Below, piece after piece: positions 7,022 to 16,848 of a stretch of 64,000 nt of DNA. The position numbers and the translations under genes were made by a program. The first letter of the stretch is position 1; every line of letters begins with the position of its first letter. The stretch is from an uncultured Eubacteriales bacterium (GTDB lineage Bacteria; Bacillota; Clostridia; Oscillospirales; CAG-272), in assembly GCA_934446365.1 (NCBI GenBank), contig CAKSDZ010000001.1, forward strand, positions 496,001-560,000, written 5' to 3'. Below the pieces are notes generated by a model that saw only the letters and a program-made list of their open reading frames with translations, searched no databases and was not told the DNA's origin.

Positions 7022-9626
7022 CTTTTGCGGCACCATCTGATTTTCTTTTCCTGTAAAGATAACCGAACAGATAGTAAGACGCAAGCGCCGCAGCGCCGAT
7101 GACCGAAATTCCGATTCCCGCCGCAAGCCCCGGCGCCTGATACCGATACTCGACGGTATGGTCGCCTGCCTTAATATCCAAACAAAGGAGAACGCCGTCC
7201 AAAGCGAACGTATCCTGCTTCACACCGTCTACCCAGACGCTCCAGCCTGCCTCCGCCGGAATCGAGGAATAGAGCACGGAATCGCCTTTCAGGCTTATCG
7301 TCCCTTTTATTTTGGTGCTTGAAGCATAGGTAACGTCAAGCACATTCTGCGACAGCTTATCATAAGCACGTGCGACAACGGTATCATCTATGATATAACC
7401 CTCCGCGCCATACAGCGCGACGCCATATCCGCTGATTACCACCTTTAAATATATGGTATCTCCTTTTTTCACATAACCGATGTTTTTCAGCGGGTCTCTG
7501 CCGCAGGAACCGGTCTTTTCCGCCCCGTCGTTGATGCTGACCGTGTAATTTCCGACGATAAAATCAAAGTCGATATAGAAAAAACCATCCTTTGTCGCTT
7601 CAAAGCTGTACTCGAAAATCGATTCCTCATCCGACTTCGGCGACGAAAAATACCGCTTGCCGCCCGAGGTGAACAGATTGGCGTTTTCTCTGTTCAGAAC
7701 TCTCGCCTGAACGCTCGATACCGCATCGACATCACGGATTCCGGTGGAAAGTCTGATAAAGTCATTCTGTGCTTCAAGCGGGGTTTTGCCCTCCGTCTGA
7801 AAGCTTTTGACCGCATCGTTCACCGCATAAGCCACCGGAAGCGTATACCGGTTTTCAATCACGGTGATGCTTCCCTTTTTCTCTATGACATCCCCATATT
7901 CGGAGGTCAAGGCGCCGCCGGTCACATAGTGATACCGAATGCCGAACATCATATCCAAAATCGGCGTCGGCTGATAAATCGTGCTGACATTCAGTGCATA
8001 CACTCTGTTTCCGAGCCTTTGAAAAAAGTTATACAGATTCCCGTTCATGGTGGAGGAATAATAGGTCACACCCTTGAAATCATACAGCATTCCGCTGTCA
8101 AAGGTGAAATTCGGCGTCATCTCCGAACGCCAGAAATCGTCCTTTCCGCTTTCATATTTCTTTGTCAGATAACGCATATCGCTCTCATAACCCGTATAAG
8201 AAACCGCATTCGCACAGCCGAGATACCGGGACATCGTGTAAACGCCGGAGCAGATCACCTCCAATGAGATGAGCGCTGCAAGCGTGAACGTCACCGTTTG
8301 AAGCTTTATCTTTTTCGACATAATCAGATACACCGCAATCACGGTGAACGCAAGGAGAATCACGGCGGCGGAAACGATGCGTCCCGAACGATATTTGCTG
8401 TCGTTTATGCCGATAAACAGAATACCGCCGGCTATCACCGTCGCCGCAGACGTACAGACGAGATTCAGTCCGTCCAAATGCGTCAGCGCCTCATATGCCA
8501 TGAGCAGGACGATAAACACATAAAGGAAGCTCTGACGTCCCGGAAGCTGATTCGGGAAATGCAGTCCATGCCAAATAAAATCGAGGATATTCAGCTCAAA
8601 GGAAACGAGCATGAATGCGCACAAAAGCGTATAGCAGAGCTTCTTTTTCCATGAAACACGGCGGTTCAGCACGAAAAGAATGGCAAAGAAAATTGCCGCG
8701 GAGCCGCAATAGAGATTTGCCACACCGAATTCAAGCGACGTTTTGACGCCGGCCGAAAGATTGTCGATAATCTGCGGCAGCTTGTGATAAAACGCGATTT
8801 CCTTATCAAAGCCGAGAGAGGAGGAGGTCCAGTTCCGCATACCGTACACCACAGGCAGCAGGACAAACGCGCAGAGCGCGCCGGCAATCAGCGACATCAG
8901 CGCGAATTTGCCCGTATCCGCCGCCACTTTCTTTATCCCCCGTCGATTGCCGTCCGAGCACATCGTGACAACAAACCAAAGAACGGTAAAAAGACAAACC
9001 GCCCAGCCGATATAGAAATTGGAATAAAGTGTAAGCGCGAGGAAGGTCACATACATCCACGGATTTTTTCCCGACAGCATCCGTTCAAGACCGAGCATGA
9101 TGAGCGGGACAAAAATCACCGCGTCCAGCCACATCGGCTGAGAAATGAACGCGAGCATATAGGCGGAAAGTCCGTAAGCGACGCCCAGTGCCGTGGCAAG
9201 AGGCGAGCGCTTTCCATACCGGCGTTCAAGATAATAGGAGAAGCTCCACGCGGCAAGCGAAACCTTCAAAAAGATCACAAGATCGAGCGCTGCGATTCTT
9301 GCGTAGCCGGAAAACGGCAGGAGCAAGAAATTAAATAAGCTGTTCGTATAATATGCGCTCTGCACGATTGCGGAAAAACCGAGAGACCCGTTCCACGACC
9401 ATATGGCAAACGGCTCGTCCAGCTTTTCCACAATCATGGGATAATACTGTCCCCAAAGGTCCATTGTCAAAAGCGAATTGTCGCCGAACGGCGCAATCCC
9501 GCGTATGATCGCCGTGATGACGAGCGCGAAATAAGTCAGCACAAAGGCGGAAAGCGGGAAGCGATTCCGATAGACAAGCGAGCAGAACCGTTTCCAGCCC
9601 GTTATTTTTTCCGTATTCCTATCCAA
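7008..9626 (-). CDS. YfhO family integral membrane protein (putative GT-C-fold glycosyltransferase)
   Basis: 872 residues. About twelve hydrophobic segments occupy roughly residues 20-470, followed by a large, less hydrophobic beta-rich part and a final membrane helix (GLAAGIGISVIGAAALASYY) before the charged tail RKRKSDGAAKEKAE. The N-terminal loop DNSLLTMDLWGQYYPM with its acidic residues is the hallmark of the YfhO family. B. subtilis YfhO has been linked to glycosylation of lipoteichoic acid; the donor and acceptor here are unknown. It stands alone, with its end inside a shared terminator and 120 bases to the next gene upstream. Confidence 0.88.
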   Translation of the reverse strand: MDRNTEKITGWKRFCSLVYRNRFPLSAFVLTYFALVITAIIRGIAPFGDNSLLTMDLWGQYYPMIVEKLDEPFAIWSWNGSLGFSAIVQSAYYTNSLFNFLLLPFSGYARIAALDLVIFLKVSLAAWSFSYYLERRYGKRSPLATALGVAYGLSAYMLAFISQPMWLDAVIFVPLIMLGLERMLSGKNPWMYVTFLALTLYSNFYIGWAVCLFTVLWFVVTMCSDGNRRGIKKVAADTGKFALMSLIAGALCAFVLLPVVYGMRNWTSSSLGFDKEIAFYHKLPQIIDNLSAGVKTSLEFGVANLYCGSAAIFFAILFVLNRRVSWKKKLCYTLLCAFMLVSFELNILDFIWHGLHFPNQLPGRQSFLYVFIVLLMAYEALTHLDGLNLVCTSAATVIAGGILFIGINDSKYRSGRIVSAAVILLAFTVIAVYLIMSKKIKLQTVTFTLAALISLEVICSGVYTMSRYLGCANAVSYTGYESDMRYLTKKYESGKDDFWRSEMTPNFTFDSGMLYDFKGVTYYSSTMNGNLYNFFQRLGNRVYALNVSTIYQPTPILDMMFGIRYHYVTGGALTSEYGDVIEKKGSITVIENRYTLPVAYAVNDAVKSFQTEGKTPLEAQNDFIRLSTGIRDVDAVSSVQARVLNRENANLFTSGGKRYFSSPKSDEESIFEYSFEATKDGFFYIDFDFIVGNYTVSINDGAEKTGSCGRDPLKNIGYVKKGDTIYLKVVISGYGVALYGAEGYIIDDTVVARAYDKLSQNVLDVTYASSTKIKGTISLKGDSVLYSSIPAEAGWSVWVDGVKQDTFALDGVLLCLDIKAGDHTVEYRYQAPGLAAGIGISVIGAAALASYYLFGYLYRKRKSDGAAKEKAE

Positions 9627-9746
9627 AGCAAACAGGCCTCCTATGTTAACATTTTATGAATTTGTCGTGTGAAATTTCAAATTTTCTCACTCAAATCGGC
9701 AATTTTATTTCGACAGATGTGTTTCCGAAAAAATCGCGCTTCGGGT

Positions 9747-11282
9747 TTACAGAACGTCGACCTCCGCCCAGTGAATCGTCGCCTGCCCGTCCGAAATGCC
9801 GACCTCCAAGACGGAGACCGGCGGAACCGCACCGTCGTTTTCCGCATCAAACACATAGTAATCCATATCGGGATACTGCGGGTTGACCGGCGCCGCCGCT
9901 CCCGCAAGCACGCATTTTTTCGCATTCAGATAAACCACGACGTCCTGAATGTCAAACGGACCCTTTTCAAAGCCGAGCACGACCCGCACCGAGCGTCCCG
10001 CCGGAACCGGTCCCGTCGGAATGCGCAGCGCCGAAAACGCCGTCGTGTGTTCCCTGCTGCCGGAAAGCGCAACGGGGAGCTGCTTGGTGTTGGAGGCTCC
10101 CGTCGCATAGACGTCGTCATATGTGACGACGTGGCGGCGCCGCGCCGCCGCCGCTTTTTCGATGTCCCCCGCCGTCGTCAAAAACCGATGATAGATTTCG
10201 GGATTTGAATAAAGCGAATCATCCTTATCCCTCTGCGGAACGATACCGTCCATATAATTGAAAAGATAGATCGCATCCGCGCCGAGCGAGAGATACGCAC
10301 AAGCGGAGCCTATCGCCGTCTCAAAGGTATTGTTCCAATATTTTCTGCCGCGGCGGTTATAGGCATCGATTAAAATTTCAAGTCCCGCGGCAAGCTCGAC
10401 GTTCTTTCCGGCAAGAATCCGATGCCACAGGTCGATCGGCATGTTGTTGTCCACACTCGACCAACGCGGCGTCACAACAATCAGGTCGAGGATACCGGCG
10501 TCGATCCAATCGAAGAAATCAAAGCCGAGCCGCAGGCACTTTTCAGGCGTATCCGGCAGGCGCACGCCGATTTTAATCGGGTGTCCCCACTTCTTTTCCG
10601 CATCCTTTACGCGCGCATATACTTCCCGCATAAAGGCGTTGATAACGGCTATTCCCTCATATTCGCGTCCGATGCCGACGGAATAAATTTCCCGCATCCA
10701 GTCAAGTTCAATGCCGTCAGCGTCGAAGGTATCGAGCGCCTCCTCGATGACCGTCATATAGTAGTCGCGGACCTCTCCAAACATATAGTCGAGTCCGTTT
10801 TCATAATATCCCGCCGGCGTGCGGTGGGAAGCGCGGTTCATCCACCTGTTTTTCTTATAAAAATCGCTGAAAAGGAACGAATCCTCCGCGTCCGTCTCGT
10901 GAATGTCGTTCATGCGGATGCTGATCCACGGGCGGATTCCGATGGAACGGAGCGTTTCGATCCACAGCCTGTGCATCTCGATGCCCTTGTTTTCATAGAT
11001 GTCGACAAGGAGCTTTCCGCATTTTATCACGTTATTGGTTTCCGTATCGTCGGTCTTGCCGGCGGCGGCCCATTCCTTATACTTGTCAATGCCGCTCATG
11101 GTGCGTTTTGAATTGTACCACGTCAGGGAGGCGTTCAGGCAAACCATAAAGTCGGTGATCTGTGTATCCTTATACTGCATGATGAAGTTCACAAGATCCT
11201 CTCTGGTAACCTCTTCGATACCCGCCGCCGTCCGCGTATAAATAAAATGATTGGGATCCTCGTTAAAGATGATTTTTCCCAT
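9747..11282 (-). CDS. Putative TIM-barrel glycoside hydrolase-like protein with C-terminal beta domain
   Basis: 511 residues, no signal peptide, so probably cytoplasmic. The first 380 residues look like a glycoside-hydrolase-type barrel: RPWISIRMNDIHETDAED, then FDADGIELDWMREIYSVG, with acidic residues at a strand end as in catalytic barrels, and later LSLGADAIYLFNYMDG. The last 110 residues are predicted beta strands (GRSVRVVLGFEKGPFDIQD onward), like an accessory carbohydrate-binding or sandwich domain. I cannot assign a GH family or substrate. AAGGAG lies upstream of the ATG. It sits alone between recG and yfhO on the same strand. Confidence 0.6.
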   Translation of the reverse strand: MGKIIFNEDPNHFIYTRTAAGIEEVTREDLVNFIMQYKDTQITDFMVCLNASLTWYNSKRTMSGIDKYKEWAAAGKTDDTETNNVIKCGKLLVDIYENKGIEMHRLWIETLRSIGIRPWISIRMNDIHETDAEDSFLFSDFYKKNRWMNRASHRTPAGYYENGLDYMFGEVRDYYMTVIEEALDTFDADGIELDWMREIYSVGIGREYEGIAVINAFMREVYARVKDAEKKWGHPIKIGVRLPDTPEKCLRLGFDFFDWIDAGILDLIVVTPRWSSVDNNMPIDLWHRILAGKNVELAAGLEILIDAYNRRGRKYWNNTFETAIGSACAYLSLGADAIYLFNYMDGIVPQRDKDDSLYSNPEIYHRFLTTAGDIEKAAAARRRHVVTYDDVYATGASNTKQLPVALSGSREHTTAFSALRIPTGPVPAGRSVRVVLGFEKGPFDIQDVVVYLNAKKCVLAGAAAPVNPQYPDMDYYVFDAENDGAVPPVSVLEVGISDGQATIHWAEVDVL

Positions 11283-11366
11283 AAAGCGTCTCCTTCCATA
11301 ATTTATCCTATATTTTTAAAATTCAATCGCACAAAGCCTTAATGGCTTCTTAAAAATATATGCCAA

Positions 11367-13526
11367 TCACGTCCGCGGGCGTGAGCTTCCGCTTTTCTCC
11401 GCCACCATGCGGGCAAGTGCGGCATTCTCCTCGGAGGCAAGCCCCGGATCCTGCGCAAGCGTCCGTTTGGCTTCGTCAAATGCGGCGTAAAACAGCGCGG
11501 AGTCCCGCAGGGAGGAAGCGATTCCGAGGTCAAATTCCCCGCTCTGGCGGGTTTTTCCGACGCTCTGCTCGATGAAATCGCCGGGACCCCGCATTTCAAG
11601 GTCCTTCTCCGCGATTCGGAAGCCGTCGGAATTTTCGCAAAGAATCCGGAGCCGCTCTTTCGCTTTTTCGGACTTGCTGTCCGAGACAAGAACGCAGTAC
11701 GATTTTTTCTCTCCGCGTCCCACGCGGCCGCGCAGCTGATGGAGCGCCGAAAGCCCGAAAAATTCGGCGTTCTCGACAATCATGAGCGTCGCGCGCGGCA
11801 CATTCACGCCGACCTCAATCACCGTCGTGGAAACAAGAATGTCGATATTTCCCGCGGCAAAATCCCTCATAATCGCATCCTTTGCCTTGCCGCTCAGCTT
11901 TCCATGGATAAAAGCGACGCGATAGTCCGGAAAAACCGTCTCCGACAGGGCTTTCGCATAATCCACCGCCGCTTTCAGCTTCGGCTTTTCTTCGACGGCA
12001 CCTCCGGGTGGAATAAGCTCATCCCGCCCGAGCATATCGCCGCCCTCGCCCTCCAGCTTTTCCTGCTCCTCGACGGCAGGACAAACCACGTACACCTGTC
12101 CGCCGCCGTCCACATTTTTGCGGATAAAAGCATTCAGACGCTCTCTGTAGCTCTCATCCACAAGATAAGTGTCCACCTTCTGTCTGCCGGGCGGCATCTC
12201 GTCGATGAGCGATACGTCCGTATCAAAGGACAGCACCATGGCGAGCGTCCGCGGAATCGGCGTCGCGCTCATGGAAAGCATGTGCACATCCTTTCCTTTC
12301 GCCGCGAGCGCGGAACGCTGCGCGGCGCCGAAGCGGTGCTGCTCGTCGATGACGGCAAGTCCGAGGTTTGCAAAGCAGACGCTGTCCTCGATGAGCGCAT
12401 GCGTGCCGATGACAAAATCGGCCTCTCCGGCGGCAAGAGACGCCGACACCTTCCGTTTGGCAGCGGGCGTCATGCTTCCGACGAGAAGCTCTGTTCGATA
12501 GCCCATCGCGCCGAAAAATGCCGACAGCTCCGCAAAATGCTGCCTTGCAAGGATTTCCGTCGGCGCCATCAAGGCTGCCTGCAAGCCGTTTTCCAGCGCC
12601 GTGTAGACCGCATACGCCGCACACACCGTTTTGCCGGAGCCGACGTCGCCGACGACGAGCCGGCTCATCAGCGTATCGCCCGTCATATCGGCCTCTATCC
12701 CGTCGATTGTCCTCCTCTGCGCTTCGGTCAGCGAATAGGAAAGCGCCGACAAAAACCGGGCACGGTCCGGCCTTACGCAGGGATGTGACGCGCGCTTCGG
12801 CTGATTCTTTCCGAACAAAAGCATCGAGAGCGCGAAAAGATACAGCTCGTCAAACGCGAGCCTCCGCACGGCGCTCGCGGTATCCTCTATGGTATCCGGT
12901 CTGTGAATGCGTTGCAGTGCGGTGCGGATATCGCATAAGGCATACCGTTCGCGAAGCGCCGCCGGCAGATATTCCGCAAGTCCGTCATGCTCGGAAAAGG
13001 TCATGTCGAGCGCCGAACGCACCGTGCTGCCCATCAGCTTCTGCGAGATACCCTCCGTCAGCGGATATACCGGCACGAGCGGCCGCAGCGGCGTCACCCC
13101 GTTATACGGCTCAAACACAGGCGAGTTCATGGAAACGGCAAAGCCCTCGCGCTTCACCTTTCCGAAGAAGCGGAACGTCGAGCCGCGGTGCATCAGGTCC
13201 TTCACATACGGCTGATTGAAAAACGTAATCCCGCATTTGCCGAAATCGTCGAAAGCCGTCACTTTCGTAATCACCATACCGCGCCTTATCATCGCGGATT
13301 TCGGCTCGGTATTCACCGTAAGGATGAGAGAGCAGACCTCCCCGTCGGTGGCATCAAGCGTCGTCTTGACATTTCCGCGCGGTTCATAGGCACGCGGAAA
13401 ATGATAAACAAGGTCGCACGCCGTATAAATTCCCATACGGTGAAAAGCCTCCGCGCGCTTGGCGCCGACGCCGAAGAAGCGTTCCACCGGCGTATTCTTC
13501 CCCGTTTTCAGCGTACTCCCGCGCAT
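11367..13526 (-). CDS. recG: ATP-dependent DNA helicase RecG
   Basis: About 719 residues. The N-terminal wedge/OB region has TPVERFFGVGAKRAEAFHR and LVYHFPRAYEPRGN. The helicase core follows with Walker A VVGDVGSGKTVCAAYA, the DExH box VIDEQHRFGAAQRSAL, motif III MSATPIPRTLAMV, and the C-terminal VGRGEKKSYCVLV and EMRGPGDF segments. RecG remodels stalled forks and branch-migrates Holliday junctions. A TTG start at 13556 would add ten residues; the ATG at 13526 with a G-rich ribosome site is preferred. It is divergent from hisS. Downstream there is only a short weak hairpin around 11333-11348. Confidence 0.96.
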   Translation of the reverse strand: MRGSTLKTGKNTPVERFFGVGAKRAEAFHRMGIYTACDLVYHFPRAYEPRGNVKTTLDATDGEVCSLILTVNTEPKSAMIRRGMVITKVTAFDDFGKCGITFFNQPYVKDLMHRGSTFRFFGKVKREGFAVSMNSPVFEPYNGVTPLRPLVPVYPLTEGISQKLMGSTVRSALDMTFSEHDGLAEYLPAALRERYALCDIRTALQRIHRPDTIEDTASAVRRLAFDELYLFALSMLLFGKNQPKRASHPCVRPDRARFLSALSYSLTEAQRRTIDGIEADMTGDTLMSRLVVGDVGSGKTVCAAYAVYTALENGLQAALMAPTEILARQHFAELSAFFGAMGYRTELLVGSMTPAAKRKVSASLAAGEADFVIGTHALIEDSVCFANLGLAVIDEQHRFGAAQRSALAAKGKDVHMLSMSATPIPRTLAMVLSFDTDVSLIDEMPPGRQKVDTYLVDESYRERLNAFIRKNVDGGGQVYVVCPAVEEQEKLEGEGGDMLGRDELIPPGGAVEEKPKLKAAVDYAKALSETVFPDYRVAFIHGKLSGKAKDAIMRDFAAGNIDILVSTTVIEVGVNVPRATLMIVENAEFFGLSALHQLRGRVGRGEKKSYCVLVSDSKSEKAKERLRILCENSDGFRIAEKDLEMRGPGDFIEQSVGKTRQSGEFDLGIASSLRDSALFYAAFDEAKRTLAQDPGLASEENAALARMVAEKSGSSRPRT

Positions 13527-13636
13527 GACCCCCGCCTTCCGGCTCCGAATCCGCAAAAGCAGCCTTTCCGAGCCTGTTTTTTATTTCTAAATTATACCAC
13601 TTCGCCATTTTCCCGTCAACAATAGAAAGGAAAATA

Positions 13637-13664
13637 TTGAAAAATTAAAAAATCGTGCTATAAT
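13637..13664 (+). promoter_or_regulatory. Predicted sigma-A promoter for hisS-aspS
   Basis: TTGAAA at 13637 and TATAAT at 13659 with a 16-base spacer. The leader to the hisS start at 13710 is only about 40 bases, too short for a T-box. Confidence 0.6.
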
Positions 13665-13709
13665 ATTATCAATATTTTATTCTATCCCGCGTTTTAAGGA
13701 GAAATCATC

Positions 13710-15035
13710 ATGCAGGAAAAAGTCATACCGAGAATCCTGCCCGGCTTTATGGAGCTTCTGCCCGCCGAGCAGATTCTGTTCAACGATATGTACGATACCA
13801 TTCGCGGCGTCTATGAAAGCTTCGGCTTTCTGCCGCTTGACACGCCGGTCATCGAGCTTTCCGAGGTACTGCTCGCAAAGGCCGGCGGCGAGACGGAAAA
13901 ACAGATTTACCGCTTCCAAAAAGGCGACAGCGATCTGTCCCTTCGCTTCGATCTGACCGTTCCGCTCGCACGGTACGTCTCATCTCATTACAACGACCTC
14001 GTATTTCCGTTCAAGCGCTACCAAATGAGCAAGGTGTTCCGCGGCGAGCGGCCGCAGAAAGGGCGCTTCCGCGAGTTCTATCAGTGCGACATCGACATCA
14101 TCGGAAACGAGGAGCTCGATCTGCGCTACGACGCCGAGATGCCCGCCATCATCTATCGGGTATTTGAGAAGCTCGGCATCGGCGATTTCGTCATCCGCCT
14201 CAACAACCGAAAGGTTCTCGGCGGCTTTTTCGCCTCCCTCGGACTCTCGGACAAAATCGAGGATATCCTGCGAATCATCGATAAAATCGAAAAAATCGGC
14301 AAAGAAGCCGCCGTATCCGAGCTTATCGCGCTGGGCGTTGCCGCCGATAAGACCGATACCATCATCGATTTTATCACCTCGGACGGCACCTGCGGGCAAA
14401 TTCTTGAAAAGCTGCGCGCGATAAACATCGAAAACGAGACTTATGCGTCCGGTGTTGCCGAGCTTGCCGCCGTCACGGAATACATGCGCATGTTCGGCAT
14501 GCCGGAGGACAGCTTCCGGCTCGACCTTACCATCGCGCGCGGACTCGATTATTACACCGGCACCGTATACGAAACCCAAATTAAGGCGCATCCGGAGTTC
14601 GGGAGCGTCTGCTCCGGCGGGCGCTACGACAATCTCACCGGATATTACACCGACAAAAAGCTGCCCGGCATCGGCATCTCCATCGGACTGACAAGGCTCT
14701 TTTCCCAGCTTCTTGCAAGCGGGCTCATCGCACCGAAAACCGGAAGCATCGCCCGTGTGCTGCTCCTGCCGATGGACGGAAGCACCGTTCCCTTCGCGGT
14801 GTCCGCCGCCACAAAATTCCGGAATGCCGGCATCGCATCCGACGTCTATTTCGGAGAGCGCGGCATGAAGCAGAAGATGAAATATGCCGGCCGCTGCGGC
14901 GTCCCCTATGCCGCCGTAATCGGCGAGCGCGAAGCGGCGGCGGGGACGGTCGCCCTCAAAGACATGCGCAGCGGCGAGCAGAAAAGCGTCACGATTCCCG
15001 AAGCAATCGAAATTCTCCAAAATATGGACAAGTAA
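13710..15035 (+). CDS. hisS: Histidyl-tRNA synthetase
   Basis: 441 residues, a class II synthetase. Motif 1 region PLDTPVIELSEVLLAKAGGE, motif 2 YQMSKVFRGERPQKGRFREF, the histidine A motif RGLDYYTGTVYET and motif 3 GIGISIGLTRLFSQL are all present. A C-terminal anticodon-binding domain (VLLLPMDGSTVPFAVSAA onward) is intact, which separates it from the HisZ paralogue at 51.5-52.6 kb. It charges tRNA-His with histidine. AAGGAG is upstream of the ATG, and aspS follows after 12 bases, so both are one transcript, an arrangement common in Firmicutes. Confidence 0.96.
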   Translation: MQEKVIPRILPGFMELLPAEQILFNDMYDTIRGVYESFGFLPLDTPVIELSEVLLAKAGGETEKQIYRFQKGDSDLSLRFDLTVPLARYVSSHYNDLVFPFKRYQMSKVFRGERPQKGRFREFYQCDIDIIGNEELDLRYDAEMPAIIYRVFEKLGIGDFVIRLNNRKVLGGFFASLGLSDKIEDILRIIDKIEKIGKEAAVSELIALGVAADKTDTIIDFITSDGTCGQILEKLRAINIENETYASGVAELAAVTEYMRMFGMPEDSFRLDLTIARGLDYYTGTVYETQIKAHPEFGSVCSGGRYDNLTGYYTDKKLPGIGISIGLTRLFSQLLASGLIAPKTGSIARVLLLPMDGSTVPFAVSAATKFRNAGIASDVYFGERGMKQKMKYAGRCGVPYAAVIGEREAAAGTVALKDMRSGEQKSVTIPEAIEILQNMDK

Positions 15036-15047
15036 AGGACAAATATT

Positions 15048-16829
15048 ATGGCAAAGCTTGAAAAGACAGACAAGAGGACACATTACTGCGGCGAGCTGCG
15101 GCGCACGGACGCCGGCAAAGCCGTCTGCGTCATGGGCTGGGTGCAGCGGGCACGCGATCTCGGTGGACTCATCTTCATCGACCTGCGCGACAGGACCGGC
15201 ATCGTTCAGCTCGCATTCGACGAGCACACCGACAGAGAAATTTTTGACGACGCTTTCCGCACACGCTCCGAATACGTCGTCGTAGCCAAAGGCACCGTCC
15301 GTGAGCGCAGCGCCGTCAATTCCCAGATTCCGACAGGAGAAATCGAAATTTTCGTCACGGAATATAAAATCCTGTCCGCAGCGGAAACGACGCCGTTCGA
15401 GATTAGTGACAATGTCAAGGTACGCGATGAGCTGGCGCTCAAATACCGCTATCTCGACCTGCGCCGCCCTTCCCTCCAAAAAAATCTCATTATGCGTCAT
15501 GAAATCGCGCGTGTCGCGAGAGAATATTATTATGAAAACGGATTTCTCGAAATCGAAACGCCGATGATGGTCAATCCCACGCCGGAGGGCGCGCGCGACT
15601 ATCTTGTGCCGTCGAGAATCCATCACGGCAGCTTTTATGCGCTGCCGCAGTCGCCGCAGCAATATAAGCAGCTTCTGATGCTTGCCGGCTTCGACCGCTA
15701 TATTCAGCTTGCGCGCTGCTTCCGCGACGAGGACCTGCGCGCCGACCGTCAGCCGGAATTTACGCAGATCGACCTCGAGATGTCGTTCGTCGACGAGGAC
15801 GATATCATGGAAGTCAACGAGGGCTTCGTCGCAAGACTTTTTAAGGAAATTCTAAATGTGGATATCCCCCTGCCCCTGCCGCGTCTCACCTACCGCGAAG
15901 CGATGGAGCGCTTTGGCTCGGACAAGCCGGACACCCGCTTCGGAATGGAAATTAAAGATATCTCCGGGCTTGTAGGAAACAGCGGCTTCTCCGTATTTTC
16001 CTCCGCCGTCTCGGCCGGCGGTTCCGTGCGCGCCATCGTGGCAAAAGACGCCGCCGCAAAGCTCTCCCGCAAGGAAATCGACAAGCTCACCGAGCACGCC
16101 CGCGGCATCGGCGCGAAAGGACTTGCCTATATCCGTTATGTCGATGAGACACCCTCCTGTTCCTTTGCCAAATTTATGGCGGAGGGCGAGCTCGACGCCA
16201 TCATGGACAAAATCGACTGCCGGCGCGGCGACGTGGCACTTATCGTCGCCGATAAGGATTCCGTCACCCTCCCCACGCTCGGTGCGCTCCGGCTCATCGT
16301 GGCAAAGCAGCTTGGTATCATTCCGGACGGCTACAATTTCCTGTGGATTACCGAATTTCCGTTCTTTGAATGGGATGAGGAAAGCGGCACATGGCTTGCC
16401 ATGCATCATCCGTTTACAATGCCGCTCGACGAGTGTCTCGGCTATATCGACACCGATCCGGGACGGGTGCGCGCAAGAGCCTACGACCTCGTGCTCAACG
16501 GCATCGAAATCTCTTCCGGCTCCATGCGCATCACCGACTGTGCGCTCCAACAGAAAATGTTCCGCAGGCTCGGCCTTTCCGATGAGGATATCGCAAGAAA
16601 ATTCGGCTTCCTTGTGGACGCTTACCGCTACGGCGCACCGCCGCACGGCGGCGCCGCGCTCGGACTGGACAGGCTCGCGATGATTATGTGCGGCGCGGAC
16701 AGTCTGCGCGACGTCGTAGCGTTCCCCAAGGTGCAGAATGCCTCGGAGCTCATGTCCGGCTGTCCTACGCCGGCCGACGAAAAAGCCCTGCGAGAGCTTG
16801 CCATCGCCGTCACGGAATATGAAAAATAA
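15048..16829 (+). CDS. aspS: Aspartyl-tRNA synthetase (bacterial type)
   Basis: 593 residues, the full bacterial length: an N-terminal OB anticodon-binding domain (GWVQRARDLGGLIFIDLRD), the catalytic core with ALPQSPQQYKQLLM and motif 2 CFRDEDLRADRQPEFTQID, the bacterial GAD insertion in the middle, and motif 3 near GLDRLAMIMCGADSLRD. It joins aspartate to tRNA-Asp; whether it also charges tRNA-Asn cannot be judged without checking for asnS elsewhere. Second gene of the hisS operon, with the mscS-type gene 19 bases downstream probably included. Confidence 0.96.
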   Translation: MAKLEKTDKRTHYCGELRRTDAGKAVCVMGWVQRARDLGGLIFIDLRDRTGIVQLAFDEHTDREIFDDAFRTRSEYVVVAKGTVRERSAVNSQIPTGEIEIFVTEYKILSAAETTPFEISDNVKVRDELALKYRYLDLRRPSLQKNLIMRHEIARVAREYYYENGFLEIETPMMVNPTPEGARDYLVPSRIHHGSFYALPQSPQQYKQLLMLAGFDRYIQLARCFRDEDLRADRQPEFTQIDLEMSFVDEDDIMEVNEGFVARLFKEILNVDIPLPLPRLTYREAMERFGSDKPDTRFGMEIKDISGLVGNSGFSVFSSAVSAGGSVRAIVAKDAAAKLSRKEIDKLTEHARGIGAKGLAYIRYVDETPSCSFAKFMAEGELDAIMDKIDCRRGDVALIVADKDSVTLPTLGALRLIVAKQLGIIPDGYNFLWITEFPFFEWDEESGTWLAMHHPFTMPLDECLGYIDTDPGRVRARAYDLVLNGIEISSGSMRITDCALQQKMFRRLGLSDEDIARKFGFLVDAYRYGAPPHGGAALGLDRLAMIMCGADSLRDVVAFPKVQNASELMSGCPTPADEKALRELAIAVTEYEK

Positions 16830-16848
16830 AATATTTTAGGAGTCGATT

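Noticed and set aside
13665..13709. Possible T-box leader for hisS-aspS
   Set aside because: Only about 40 bases separate the promoter from the start codon, and no specifier loop or T-box sequence is seen.
13980..15662. A 560-codon minus-strand open frame opposite hisS and aspS
   Set aside because: Both plus-strand genes are certain synthetases with full motifs; the antisense frame has no recognisable domain or start signal.
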